64,000 nucleotides of DNA. It comes from Cardinalis cardinalis (taxonomy: Eukaryota; Chordata; Aves; Passeriformes; Cardinalidae). The notes under the pieces were generated by a model. The model searched no databases, was not told where the DNA came from, and was given only the letters and a program-made list of their open reading frames with translations. Within the stretch, counting starts at the first letter, position 1. Each line of letters opens with the position of its first letter. This document shows, in pieces, positions 51,101 to 59,600 of the stretch. A program made the position numbers and the translations under genes. The stretch lies in contig JACDOX010000015.1 in the NCBI GenBank assembly GCA_014549065.1, positions 3,575,728-3,639,727 of the forward strand. Reading direction: 5' to 3'.

Positions 51101-51705
51101 GCTGTGCTGCTGTTCTGCCTGCACGTCCTAACCAAGCTGTTTACAAGCTGAAACAGAGCATTTTATTAATCAAGCAAAAGCTTGAAATGAAAGCAGTTGT
51201 GTTACAATCCAACTTAAGGCACTAAGGAATGTTTTCTTTTTGCCTACTGATGAGTGACAGCTACCTGTAGCTGTAGGAGTATGAGATCTTCCCTCATAAC
51301 TGCATAGCTTTTAAAGATCAGNATCAGTGGGTCCAGAAACCAGGTTCTAGGGTACTCCCTAGACCTTTGCTTGGAGTGACAAAAACTGTTATAAATGGCT
51401 CACTTCCTTCTCTTGCCCACGATAGAAACAGTGACTGCTATGAAGAGGGTGAGTGAGGTCAATGGTATTTTGGATAGTATTTGGGGGTAAAGAGATTTCT
51501 CTGACATAGAGACATTTTCTGCCATAAATTACATTTAACACGTTCTGCAGTTTTGTTTAAAGCAATGTTATCCACTATACCTTTGTTATTTTGCATATAT
51601 TTTGAAGTTGGAGATGTGAAAATAATTGTAATTTTNAAACTCTTCTGTTTATAGGCAGAATATCTCTTCAAGAACAGTCCTGATATCGACTGGAATAAAC
51701 GTTAA
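23894..51705 (+). CDS. AK7: Adenylate kinase 7, complete (18 coding exons, 725 aa)
   Basis: AK7 interconverts ATP + AMP and 2 ADP in motile cilia and sperm flagella; human loss causes ciliary dyskinesia and flagellar malformation. Eighteen exons join in frame to 725 residues, close to human (about 723). The N-terminal half (residues about 10-350) is the Rossmann-like region, with LFILISTIMTWANTKPF, SHPGFVDHINAEKHI and PVFGDGKNIIPTIHIRDLA. The kinase domain has the Walker A loop GPPGSGKST at 361-369 and YVLDGFPET at 474-482. Acidic Glu-rich inserts fall in exons 12 and 14. A charged, probably coiled-coil helix spans about 600-672, followed by a Dpy-30-type motif (SIPLRNYLMKNVMPTLMQGI, 675-694) and FLAEYLFKN, which docks the protein in axonemal complexes. 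The ATG at 23894 is chosen for its GCCATGG context and for VFLNHLDSY matching the family start. Confidence 0.97.
24543..24716 (+). CDS. AK7: AK7 coding exon 2 (residues 27-84)
   Basis: Follows ACATTGCAG. Encodes YLSTCVIGATLESPEEEEEG and EIVGTLSKPESADLQFAKET; GTAAGT donor, phase 0. Confidence 0.95.
25839..25947 (+). CDS. AK7: AK7 coding exon 3 (residues 85-121)
   Basis: Follows TTCCCTCAG. Encodes VSSREELLSHLLECEIVLYN and ITEDASQIEEATWAAS; GTTAGT donor, phase 1. Confidence 0.95.
26758..26852 (+). CDS. AK7: AK7 coding exon 4 (residues 121-152)
   Basis: Follows ATTTAACAG. Encodes ALHKEIETFAKQKLFILIST and IMTWANTKPFDP; GTAAGT donor, phase 0. Confidence 0.95.
27587..27697 (+). CDS. AK7: AK7 coding exon 5 (residues 153-189)
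   Basis: Follows TTCATAG. Encodes ENPDAPFNEEDFRKRRSHPG and FVDHINAEKHIAKLGKT; GTATGT donor, phase 0. Confidence 0.95.
27698..32379 (+). other. AK7 intron 5
   Basis: Longest AK7 intron. It holds an LTR-like repeat (about 30275-30860). The 30880-31300 and 29060-29760 stretches are less AT-rich and carry short open frames on both strands, but I recognise no protein there. The rest is AT-rich and featureless. Confidence 0.5.
30275..30860 (-). repeat. LTR-like interspersed repeat, copy A (AK7 intron 5)
   Basis: The segment 30515-30850 aligns by eye to 44005-44380 in another AK7 intron. Shared blocks include TCAAAACTTTTC, TATTCATTGGCT versus TGTTTATTGGCT, GGAGCTGATTTCAGCA, TATGG-CTGTAAAT and CCAAGCTTTGTTAATG versus CCAGCTTTGTTAATG. 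A TTTTATTTAAC block at left is a polyadenylation-like signal if read on the minus strand, suggesting a solo LTR in minus orientation. Edges are approximate and no target-site duplication was identified. Confidence 0.55.
32380..32463 (+). CDS. AK7: AK7 coding exon 6 (residues 190-217)
   Basis: Follows ACTTTACAG. Encodes NKKKFTTYVVASGHQYGAEE and GLFHYFFK; GTACAT donor, phase 0. It comes after the longest AK7 intron (4.7 kb). Confidence 0.94.
33019..33107 (+). CDS. AK7: AK7 coding exon 7 (residues 218-247)
   Basis: Follows ATTTTCAG. Encodes MCWLGETPAIPVFGDGKNII and PTIHIRDLA; GTAAGT donor, phase 2. Confidence 0.95.
33633..33723 (+). CDS. AK7: AK7 coding exon 8 (residues 247-277)
   Basis: Follows ATGTTTCAG. 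Encodes VLQNVAEHKPDFQYVLGVDA and ends RELVK; GTAAGA donor, phase 0. One codon (NCG) is ambiguous. Confidence 0.93.
34752..35485 (-). mobile_element. GC-rich LTR-like element in AK7 intron 8 (family not identified)
   Basis: A roughly 730-base block of much higher G+C than the flanking intron. Read on the minus strand it starts near TGTTTTACAAAGG and ends near a TTAAATAAAAT polyadenylation-like signal followed by TTGCCACCAACA. This TG...CA frame with an AATAAA near the 3' end is the layout of a solo LTR. I saw no convincing target duplication and cannot name the family. Open frames on both strands (to 158 codons) cross the tandem repeat and contain ambiguous bases; I do not regard them as genes. 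Confidence 0.5.
34802..34851 (+). repeat. Tandem (GGGAA)10 pentanucleotide repeat
   Basis: Ten uninterrupted GGGAA units on the plus strand, the AK7 sense strand. The all-purine tract can form G-quadruplex or triplex structures. It sits next to the 3' end of the LTR-like block. Confidence 0.95.
36168..36245 (+). CDS. AK7: AK7 coding exon 9 (residues 278-303)
   Basis: Follows TTCTGACAG. Encodes CISKNIGPGKIEKVPKENAF and LSKELT. The donor is GTCAGT, weak at +3 and +4, but phase 0 and the family sequence require this position. Confidence 0.92.
36721..36870 (+). CDS. AK7: AK7 coding exon 10 (residues 304-353)
   Basis: Follows TCCCCCAG. Encodes QMQLDMLFVNLRMESLYLKE and a segment ending EYKQARGLL; GTAATG donor, phase 0. 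Confidence 0.95.
36871..38297 (+). other. AK7 intron 10
   Basis: AT-rich intron without recognised features except an A-rich AAATAAATAAATAAAAC stretch near 38155-38180. Introns 9 (36246-36720) and 11 (38427-38719) are similarly plain. Confidence 0.45.
38298..38426 (+). CDS. AK7: AK7 coding exon 11 (residues 354-396), Walker A
   Basis: Follows TTTTTCCAG. Encodes PLKVCIHGPPGSGKSTIAKE, the ATP-binding P-loop of the kinase domain, then YKLHYVRTNDAISEKIADL; GTGTGT donor, phase 0. Confidence 0.96.
38720..38876 (+). CDS. AK7: AK7 coding exon 12 (residues 397-449), acidic insert
   Basis: Follows GTCATCAG. Encodes EQIVAKEPVRVEREVEGEGE, a Glu-rich run, then AKEFLDAIKENMQQNK; GTAGGA donor, phase 1. 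One residue in the Glu run is ambiguous. Confidence 0.94.
39180..40290 (-). mobile_element. Avian LTR-retroelement-like repeat with internal minisatellite, spanning the gap
   Basis: GC-rich block unlike the flanking intron. Left of the gap a degenerate unit recurs: CTCCAGGGTGGGGTCC, CTCCAGTGTGAGTCC, CTCCATTGTGGTCCC. Right of the gap GGGCTGCA and GGTGGATCT recur about every 70-80 bases. The right arm ends in GCATTGGCTCTGTCAGACAC, GGGGGAAGCTTCTACC and a stretch near CCAATCCAGCGATACAC. I remember this pattern as a multi-copy avian element, probably an endogenous-retrovirus LTR, but cannot verify the family. Orientation is a guess. Confidence 0.55.
39402..39826. other. Assembly gap (425 n)
   Basis: A continuous run of n. 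Both edges are tandemly repetitive, so it is most likely unresolved minisatellite. No exon is missing: AK7 exons 12 and 13 join in frame across it. Confidence 0.98.
41420..41548 (+). CDS. AK7: AK7 coding exon 13 (residues 449-492)
   Basis: Follows TTGTCTTAG. Encodes YIIKIMKEKLMSMPCRNQGY then VLDGFPETYEEAMDLFK, the conserved nucleotide-kinase DGFP motif; GTGTGT donor, phase 1. Confidence 0.96.
41549..42553 (+). other. AK7 intron 13
   Basis: AT-rich; a run of TTGTTG/TTTGTT repeats lies near 41565-41620. Nothing else recognised. Confidence 0.45.
42554..42628 (+). CDS. AK7: AK7 coding exon 14 (residues 492-517)
   Basis: Follows TTTTAATAG. Short exon encoding EEDEGEEEEEQAVGKMPKFN and QIIIP; GTAAGT donor, phase 1. 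Confidence 0.93.
42818..43036 (-). mobile_element. CR1-type LINE 3' fragment in AK7 intron 14
   Basis: Begins with CATAGAATCATTTAGGTTGG and GAAAAGACCACTAAGAGCAT, the reverse complement of a CR1 3' end, and continues through CTCTAGGGATGGTGACTCAA and CTGTTCCAATGCTTGGCCAC to TGAAGAAGTTTTTCTT. The element is on the minus strand and 5'-truncated at about 220 bases. A TTTG/poly-T stretch (43065-43098) follows it. Confidence 0.88.
43313..43510 (+). CDS. AK7: AK7 coding exon 15 (residues 517-583)
   Basis: Follows TTCTTCACAG. Encodes EFIFSLIASDEFLINRIIQL, SEVAGTHYTEEQFLETLKRF and NYFDELEIHPQFI; GTAAGG donor, phase 1. Confidence 0.96.
43511..47435 (+). other. AK7 intron 15
   Basis: Holds LTR-like copy B (43865-44390). 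Elsewhere AT-rich, with a C/T-rich stretch at 46560-46830 that gives a 146-codon open frame without recognisable features. Confidence 0.5.
43865..44390 (-). repeat. LTR-like interspersed repeat, copy B (AK7 intron 15)
   Basis: Diverged relative of the repeat at 30515-30850, same orientation; GGAGCTGATTTCAGCA is exact in both copies. It has small indels and one extra stretch (about 44270-44300). Its left part (43865-44000) does not obviously match copy A, so either the families differ there or the boundary is wrong. Confidence 0.5.
47436..47656 (+). CDS. AK7: AK7 coding exon 16 (residues 583-656)
   Basis: Follows a weak TATTTAAAAG acceptor. Encodes DIAVYEDFENRLAVSKIIKE and VGEPRNYGLTDEEKEALQRQ, then a highly charged helix ending RWEEW; GTAGGT donor, phase 0. 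Confidence 0.94.
47657..51654 (+). other. AK7 introns 16 and 17
   Basis: Introns at 47657-49764 and 49924-51654. No genes or recognised repeats. The stretch 50340-50640 is less AT-rich than the rest and could be an old repeat, unidentified. Confidence 0.45.
49765..49923 (+). CDS. AK7: AK7 coding exon 17 (residues 657-709), Dpy-30-type motif
   Basis: Follows TTAATTGTAG. Encodes the end of the charged helix, then SIPLRNYLMKNVMPTLMQGI and CCRIRPDDPVNFL; GTAAGG donor, phase 0. Confidence 0.96.
51655..51705 (+). CDS. AK7: AK7 coding exon 18 (residues 710-725, stop)
   Basis: Follows CTGTTTATAG. Encodes AEYLFKNSPDIDWNKR then TAA. Confidence 0.95.
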   Translation, partial: AEYLFKNSPDIDWNKR

Positions 51706-52843
51706 ATCCTAGCAGCAACAGGAATTGTGAAACAAAAAGGGAGAAAATTCCTAATGCATTTTAGATAAAAATTACGTAGTTTCTAATGTTATTTTTGTTT
51801 AGAATTACTATGCAATCTTCATTTTTATTTATCATACTTTATTACTATTTTATACTGGATTTTTAATCCTCTTCTGCAACATTTCCATTTGCTGCATGTA
51901 TTGATTAATACATTTACNCATCTGTATATTATTTTCCTAATCCTTACTGAATGTAGGCAGCTGGCCTGAGAAAAACTTTTATTAAAAAAAAGAAAAGTAT
52001 TTCTACTGAGAAAGGAAATAAATAGAAGCAGCAAACTCTCTTATTTCCCCTCCCAGTTTGCCAAGAGGCAAAAAGTCACACAATACAGTCTTCTTCTTAG
52101 GCTCTGAAGACTCACTGGTAAACAGGTTCCCAGCACAGGTATGTCATAAAACCTGTGTTTTATTTTGGTATCAAACACATGGCTGTAGAACTCATTTAAT
52201 AAACTTCAGCATTCAACACTGTACACATATACATATTTTTTAGAGATTCTTGAAGAATCTTAGAGTTTCCAGCACATGGCTGTCCTTCTCAATTTTGCTG
52301 ACTTCATCGAGCTGTCACAGGAACTGTATCTGTGCTGACTGAGCTGGAAGTGATTGCATACTTGGTGCAAAACAAATACAGGATTTTGTCAAAACAGAAG
52401 GCAAGGACCCTTTGTGCAAAGGGAGGGGGGAAAAGTGGAAGAGCTGAAAGAATAGTGATATANAAACATTTGACAGTTATATTGCCTGTAACTTTGAGTA
52501 TCAGAATTTTAGATGTGTTAATANCCAATGTTTTTATTCAGATATATTAGTGTTTTTATAGAGTATCTTATTTCATAGTTACACAGACAAGTTGGGAATA
52601 GAATTCAGAACCATCATCNCCTACTCAAAAGAAACACATATTTTTGTGATCTATACGTCCTACATGGTGTCAGCCAAAGTCACCATTTGTCCTGTGAGGC
52701 AACTGAAGATGAAATAATCGGTAGCTTTTGACACTTTTTTAGTTTTAAAGTGCTATTTTTCAGAATAAAGATGGCACTTAAAAAGAGAGGGTAAACAAGA
52801 TTTTCTCTAGTTACTGTAATGCACTGACTTTTCTAACAATAAA
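51706..52843 (+). other. AK7 3' UTR (extent inferred)
   Basis: AT-rich, no genes recognised. AATAAA hexamers lie at 52198-52203, 52764-52769 and 52838-52843, so the UTR could be about 0.5 or 1.1 kb. The PAPOLA island begins about 120 bases after the last of these, so the two tandem genes are closely spaced. Confidence 0.45.
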
Positions 52844-53343
52844 GTTTTGAACTAATCTATAAAGAGTGTGACTATAATATTCTGAAAGTTTATGCAGACT
52901 ACTTCAAGCACATGTTTCAAGAACAACTCTTAAAAAGGATCCGTTTGCTTTGCGCAGAGCAGGAAAGCACAGTGAGCCCGACCGGGGTTGCCAAAGCCAC
53001 GCACGGGGCTGCCTCTGAACGAGCCCCTTCCGAGCCCAGAGCGCCGGGGCGGCTCCGGGACACTCTGGGGTGCCGTGCCGAGCCGTGCCGTGCCGTGCCG
53101 AGCCGAGTCCGTCCCGCCCCGCCCCGCGCACGCGCCGCCCCGCGGCCGTTGCCGCTTTGTTTTCAAACCTCGGCTGGCGCCGCTGCCGCCGCCGCCGAGA
53201 CTACATTCCCCAGCGTGCCCCGCGGCCCCGCCTCCCTCTGCGCACGCGCNGCCGGGCGAGCTTGCGCGCCGTGCGGAGGGGTCCGCCGCGCTGCGTCAGG
53301 CCCCCCCCGCCCCGGGACGTTGCTGTGGTAGCGTCCGGGCGCC

Positions 53344-53376
53344 ATGTTAGAAGGCCGGAGGGGAAGAAGGGAGTGA
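53344..53376 (+). other. Candidate uORF 1 in PAPOLA leader
   Basis: ATG at 53344 with G at -3; ten codons (MLEGRRGRRE) then TGA. It lies within the YY1-like motif, so transcription may begin at or after it, in which case it would not be translated. Confidence 0.4.
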
Positions 53377-53445
53377 AGCGGCGGCGACGGCCGGGCCCGG
53401 CACAGCCGCTCCCTCCGCTCCCGGGGCCTGGCCCCGGCCCGTACC

Positions 53446-53481
53446 ATGGTCGCGGCTCCCGCCGCTCCGCGGGACGAGTGA
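53446..53481 (+). other. Candidate uORF 2 in PAPOLA leader, optimal Kozak
   Basis: TACCATGGT places A at -3 and G at +4, an optimal initiation context and stronger than the main start (A at -3, C at +4). It encodes MVAAPAAPRDE then TGA, 118 bases before the main ATG. Whether it is in the mature leader depends on the transcription start, which I infer to be upstream. Confidence 0.55.
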
Positions 53482-53535
53482 CCGGTCCTCAGGCGGCAGC
53501 GGTGGGTGAGGAGGAAGAAGAGGAGGAAGAAGGGG

Positions 53536-53590
53536 ACGACGCGGCGGCGGTGGTGGCGGTGGCGGCGGCGGAGGAGGAGGAGGAGGGGCC
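53536..53590 (+). repeat. GGC/GGT/GGA trinucleotide tract in PAPOLA leader
   Basis: Runs of GCGGCGGTGGTGGCGGTG followed by GGCGGCGGCGG and (GGA)n, immediately upstream of the start codon. Preceded by a GAGGAAGAAGAGGAGG purine stretch from 53509. Expected to be strongly structured in the mRNA. Confidence 0.8.
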
Positions 53591-53599
53591 GGAGAGACG

Positions 53600-53607
53600 A
53601 TGCCGTT
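53600..53607 (+). CDS. PAPOLA: PAPOLA coding part of exon 1 (residues 1-3)
   Basis: ATGCCGTT then a GTAAGT donor. The third codon (TT|T) completes across intron 1. The rest of the exon is GC-rich 5' leader. Confidence 0.92.
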
Positions 53608-56600
53608 GTAAGTCCGGGAGCTCGCGGGGCGCGCTCGGGGCTCGCGTTGTGCCGGCCCCGGCCCGGCGCTCCCCACATGCCCGGGCCCTTCCCCCCGCGC
53701 GGTCCCCTCGGCCCGGGCGCTTCCGCTGCCGCAGTGTGCGGCCCTGGCGCTGCTGCCCGCGCCGCCGGAGCTCCACGCTTTCTCGCCCCCCGTCGTGTGA
53801 GCCCCGGAGGTGGTAGCGATACGGCTTTTTGCCTTGTTGTCGCCGCCTTTGCGATCTCGCAGCGGCAAAGTGCGGGACGGGGGGGACGCGTGCGGCGGCC
53901 TCCGCTCGCCGCCGCTGGGTCAGGGCGCACGGAGGGGCGAGACCCGCGTGTTTGTCCCTCGCTCGCCCGGGCCGCTAAGGGNGAAGAGCTTTTCCCCCCA
54001 GCCCCGGCNAGGTGTTTCCNGCTGTGACCACGCGGGCAGTTTTTNCCCGTTCCGGGGCAGGAGACCCTGGGCCGCTGGTTCCAGGGGGCTCCCCGAACCC
54101 GGCGTGCTGCCCTTGGAACCCCCCGCTGCCGGCGGCTCTGGGCAGCGCCCCCGGCCGGCGGACGGGCCCGTGCGTCCCTCCCGCCCGCCGCCGGCAGCCG
54201 CGGCGCTTGTGCGCTGGCCGTGCCGTGCCGTGACCCTGCTGGCAGTCAGGAATAACTAAGTGTGACCTTATTCATCCCAGCTTGTTCGCTGATTTTTTTT
54301 CTTTTACCCCACCTCTGGCTTTTTTGTTTTTTTCCGTTTCCTTTTTTTTTCCCTCCCTCATCGCTGACGTTTTTACGAGTTCTGATTGAGACGACAAAAC
54401 TTAAAGCTCCTCAGTTCTGAAGTTCATAATCTTAGTATTTTATTACATTATAGAAATCGAGGGAAGCAGGAGGTTATCAAGTGACTTTTCAGAATGAGGC
54501 ATGTTTATCTATTTTTCTCGGTTGGTGTGTTTGTTTGGTTTTTTGTTTGGGTTTTTTTTTTCGTTGAAGGAGAAGTATAAAGAATTTGTGATTCTTCACT
54601 CTTTCTCTCACTGTTATAATTTGGGATTATTCACTGTGGTNAAAAATATGTCAACTTTCAAGTGGCAAATAGCCAGGGCTGTCTGTTGTGGTTGTTAGTT
54701 CAGTCTGAAGTACTGAAGTTAGTCATGGGGTAGATGACATGATAGAAATTTATCTGAGAGGATTTATGGCAGGGGAAGAACCTGTGGGTGAATGCAGGAA
54801 GGAAAATGGTTATGCTGAGTAGGTTCTAATGGTTGTATAACGAAGCGCCAATGTCTTTATAGGTAAGTTTTGCACATGTTAATTATGGCAATGAAAAGTT
54901 ACCAGAAGTCAGCTTTTGAAGTTGGTTAGGCTTTTCAGCCTCAGGAAAATGGGAGGGTATTTATTCCACTTGCTTTCATTCTTAGCTTATTGTGTTGTGA
55001 CTACATAAATTCCAAAGGCTTAGTAACAACATATAAAAGTTTNGGTTATTTTATGGGTTGTAATAACAGCCATCTTCAACTTTGAAAAGTTGGAATGATT
55101 TGATAATTTCTCTTGATGTAGGTGTCTGTGATANTTTAGCTGGAAACACTTAAATAACAGTACATAGTTACAGTGGGACCAAGTTATTTCTGTTTTCAGT
55201 GTAAACATTACTTGGCAACTTAACTAGTACAGGAGATTCATTTTAGTTAGCAAAAATNAGCCTTTTTCAGTTTAGGCATTTGTTCTGTCGTTTGTGTGTT
55301 TGACATTGTTGACTTGGTATCATCCAGTCAAGGCTTTAAAGTGAATATTATAATCCCAGTAAGTAGAAATGCTGGTAATGCTAATTCTTGAGTTTATAAA
55401 GTTTGTGAAGTGCTACCTCTGACTTCAGAGAAAAGAAGGAGGCAGCTTGGGAAGATTTTTCCTCTGTAATTCTTTCCAGACAGTTGGTTCTGTCTTCTGG
55501 ATGATAATCTTTTTGAGTGAAAGCGGAACAACCCTATGTTACTGCCAAACTTTCATGGTGACAAAATGTTCTTTTTTTTTTTTTTTTNNTTTNTTTTNGT
55601 TTTGGCCTGACCTTTCAATATGTTGTTCAAACTTTACTTTCAGCCCTGATGTTTACAATTGACAGGCCTTGTCAAAACTAATTTCTTATACAACCAGAGG
55701 TTGTCATTATTCTTGACTTGGAGTTCCGGGTTCTCCAGAGTTCACCAGTGTTCGTATTGCACTTATTAACAGTATGATACAAAAGTAGAAAACCAATCAA
55801 ATTCTTCTTGTACGTGGTACATCAGTAGTAAGACTGCTGATGCTGATATCTGGCATTTACAGAAGCCTTTATTATTTTTTTAAATATTAAAATTTATCCT
55901 AGGAACTTACGTGACTTTTTCTTAAAATTCTCATGTGGGAAGTGCTTGGGGCTGTATAAGGAAGAAGTCTTTAACAGAAAAGCTGATTAGAAACAAGGAT
56001 GACTGTTTCCCCTGTCATAAAGATATGTTTTAGTGCGCGGTTAGGTATATAATGGTCCTGTGCATTATCTGAAACATAAGATATCAGCGAAGGATGAGCT
56101 CACTAAGCTGTTCATGTGTTTTGGTTGGATCTGGGGCTTATACAGAAAAACTTCTGACTCAGTGAAGGTGGNGCTATGTTTATGAGAGTGATGATTTACT
56201 CTTTTCATGTAACCTGAGGCTTTCTAACCCTCTAAATAGAGAAAATATGAATCTGTTTCTTGATAAGGTGCNGAACGTCTGTGTGTGCTGAATTTGTGGC
56301 AAAACATTTTTGAAATGTTTTGTAACCAGAAGTGGAAAAGTGCTTTGAGTCATATACACGAAATTTAAAAGTGCCATAAGATCTATAAATTTTAAGTATT
56401 ATTAGTATTGCTAACTTCTGTATTAGAGTTTTGGAATGTCGTTAAGAGTTATTCTTTCCAGTGGACAGTCAAGCTGATTCTCACTTCTGAAGTAAGACTT
56501 CTCATTTTTTCTTTCACTGAACTTTGCTGTAGACATAGGCAAAGTCATTGTTTTCTTCACTTTTCATTAGAGACTGTCAGCTTACATGCCAGAAATACAG

Positions 56601-59600
56601 CACTGTATTTTAAATGCCTTGTGCTGACTGGGAATGGATAAGTAGAGTGTTTCTCAGCAGAGGGAGTTGAGAATTTTATAGGCTGTTAGGAAANGAATTA
56701 AATTATTCTTAACTTTGCAGAGCCATGGACTGACTTTAGAGGAATAGTTGCCATAACATAAAGTGATAGCTTTCTTAACTGAGAAGCAATTAATATAAAA
56801 ATGTGTGCTGAGGATTAGATGCAAGGATATATGCTTTGCAGTAGCTTTCAGTCTTCCAGTATCACTCTAGAAAAGGACTGAGTTTATACCTGTTAGTGTA
56901 AAGGTACTGCACAGAACTTGGAAACCCAGTTATTTTGGGCTGAGCAGATTTCACCACTGAGCCAAATTAATCTCTTAACAGTGAAACGCTTTGTGGGATT
57001 CCTAGTTCTTGGTTTATAGTCCTTGTTATATTTTGATTCAGCCTTACTGAATTTCTTAAATTGCTCTTGAGTTTTTTTGTCTCCCATATAGCAATAAAAA
57101 TAGTTTTCGGTTCAACTGCTGCCTTTGCAGTTCATTAGCACTTTCTTTTCTTTAAACTTGAGAAACTTTTCCTTCAGCTGTGTTAGTAAGACTATTGTGG
57201 ATGGGTTTTTGCTTGCACATGCTGCCTTTCTTGTTCTTCTGTGTGAACAGAAGAGCCAGAGAGTTCAGGACAGTGTCCAAGGTTAGCAGAATGTGTATGA
57301 ATAACCTTTTGCCATAGTTGAGCCTCTTCTGTACCCCTGTTTTACCTGCAATTGCTCCAGTGTCTGTGTTCAAATCAGTGTTTGTTTTGAACACCTCATA
57401 CTGACTGTTGAAGACATAATTCATGGCCTGAATGGTCCAGTAATGTTCTGCTAGATATTGAAACTTTTATTGAGGAGGGACAGCTGTATTGTCTTAACCA
57501 TTTGAAACATATGTTCCCCAGTAACTGATTTGCACAGACTTCATTGATGTTTCCTGCCTAGATTTTTGAAATTTNGTGTAGAGTGATGATGTTAGCATTT
57601 GCTAAGCTGGAATCTTCACTCTGAATTGCCAGTCACTCATTGCTGAANGAAATGTAAAAAGAAGCAAAACCCCTCAACGGGATTTCTTTGGATCTGGACA
57701 CAGTGGAGCTTGAGCTCCATGAATTTAGCTCCAGCTGGTTAACCAGATGGTGTGATGACCAGTATTGTTTCAGGAATCTGACTTGGGTGTCTTCATCAGC
57801 AAATAAAAAGGAATACATTTTGCTGAGCTGATCAGTAGAGGCAAATAGAGAAGTGAGGATAATCATTGAGAATCCTTAAGTTGTGTATTTTGTCTTGGTA
57901 TCTGGATGAGTTTGNAACTTAAGGGGATTTAAATTGTTATGATTTGTTCAGTATTATGCTATGTATTTTTAATATTTCAGTTGTTGTTTGTATTGTCTTT
58001 TATTTTTGTGATGTTTCCCAAATTTCAGGAGCATGATATTTAGATAGTGTGGTGCTGACAGCAACTGTATTTTGTTTTTGATAAGGAATGTAAAATCTCA
58101 ACAGAAATAGCTCTAAAAACAGTACTATTAGAATGGACGTGGAATACAGGGAGAGAAGAACAAGTGTTTAGAAAGACAGGTTTTCTTGTGGGAGTAGAAG
58201 TTGGTTTAAGTACAAAGCACATCTGAAAATGCTTGAGAGAAGATTGCTGATTTTTGTGAGGATGGAGAAAGGTTCTAGTGTTGTAAAAGCAAACAATAGT
58301 ACAGAACTTGGAATTACTATCCAAGTCTTAGTTATATTATGGGACAGTGTTACATAGGTATAGCTGTATTTGNGCTATGTTCAGTTTAAATGGATGTGTT
58401 CAAGCTATCACCTGATCTTCAGAAGATGCACTGTAATCCCTCCTCTACCTTAGAACAACATTTAGTCACTTCCATATAAAGGAGTTTAGAGGTGTTTGCT
58501 CTGGAAACTGTAAAGCTTATTACAAGCTTTATTTGGGTTTTTTTTTTTCTTCCACTTCTGCACTCTGCTCAAAATGGGTTTTAGCAGTGACCATATAGCC
58601 AAGGTCTGTTCTTTTAGTTTGGTGGTTACTGGTAACAGTATAAAAAGATACTCTTTAGCAAAACTTGAAGTTCTGAGGAAAAAGTTTGGCTGCACTGCCT
58701 TCAGCTTAACACAGACTAGATTGTGTCTTTATTTTTATATGGGGAAGAGGGACATGTGGATTTCTTGCTGATTAAATTAATATTTGAATATGAAATACTG
58801 AATCGTTACACTCTAGAATAAATCCACTGTAGCTGTTGCCCAGCTTGCACGTGGTATATTGTTAGTATAAGTTCTTCAAAAAATCAGATTAAACCAGAGC
58901 TGCAACAATAACATGTTAAATTTAACTCTACATAATTTTCTGTGACTTTATTTTGTATTTGTGCAATTGACAGATAGCTCATAGTCATCTCAGAGTGATA
59001 GGATGATCTTCATGTTTATATGTGGCTGACAAGAAACAAACCCAAAAGCCTCAAACTGTATCTTAATTTTATTTGTGATTTTATAAAGAAATGTTTAGCT
59101 TTTTNTTTGTTTGTTTGTTTTGTTTGTTTTGGTATTTTTGTTTGTTTCTCCTTTTTTATTAAAAACCAGAACCAAACAACAAACACAAAAAAACCCCAAA
59201 CCAAAAAATCCTACAACTCAACAAGCCCTAAACATGCTTTCAGTTGTATCAGACCCAGATGATCTGCCTAATCTGTCTCTGCTGTTGTCAGGAGTAAGTA
59301 GCTGAGATGGAACTTCAGTTGCTGTTTAATACTCTGCTTTTTGTTAATCTGTAACTTTAGTGAGTACCAGAAGTGATTTACCATCAAGGTATTGACTCCC
59401 CAACAAGGCTAATCTCTAATCCGTTTGGGTAGGAGGCTAGCACTGATACTTCCCTGGCTTTTCACCTTTCTCTTTGAATAAAATTGGTAGCTTAAGCTCT
59501 TGTCTGGATGTGTCACAAGTAAAAAGTAGTGTGTCCATAAGCCCATGTGTGACTAAGGGAAGATATTGGAGTGTGGTGAGTATGATCTCCATGGAAGGAA

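Larger units (their letters stand above)
52960..54260. promoter_or_regulatory. CpG island: PAPOLA promoter, leader and intron 1 start
   Basis: The most CpG-dense part of the window, starting 120 bases after the last AK7 polyadenylation signal. It includes a short GCCGT pentamer array (about 53071-53101), a GCGCATGC-like series of CGCACGCGC motifs (53126, 53239), a YY1-like GCGCCATGTT at 53339-53348, and the start codon at 53600. It ends abruptly near 54260, where T-rich intron begins. Confidence 0.85.

Noticed and set aside
53070..53930. Long open frames on both strands in the PAPOLA island (248 and 255 codons)
   Set aside because: Low-complexity Arg/Pro/Glu products of GC-rich triplet repeats in several frames at once; no family features. 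PAPOLA starts at 53600 in a different frame.
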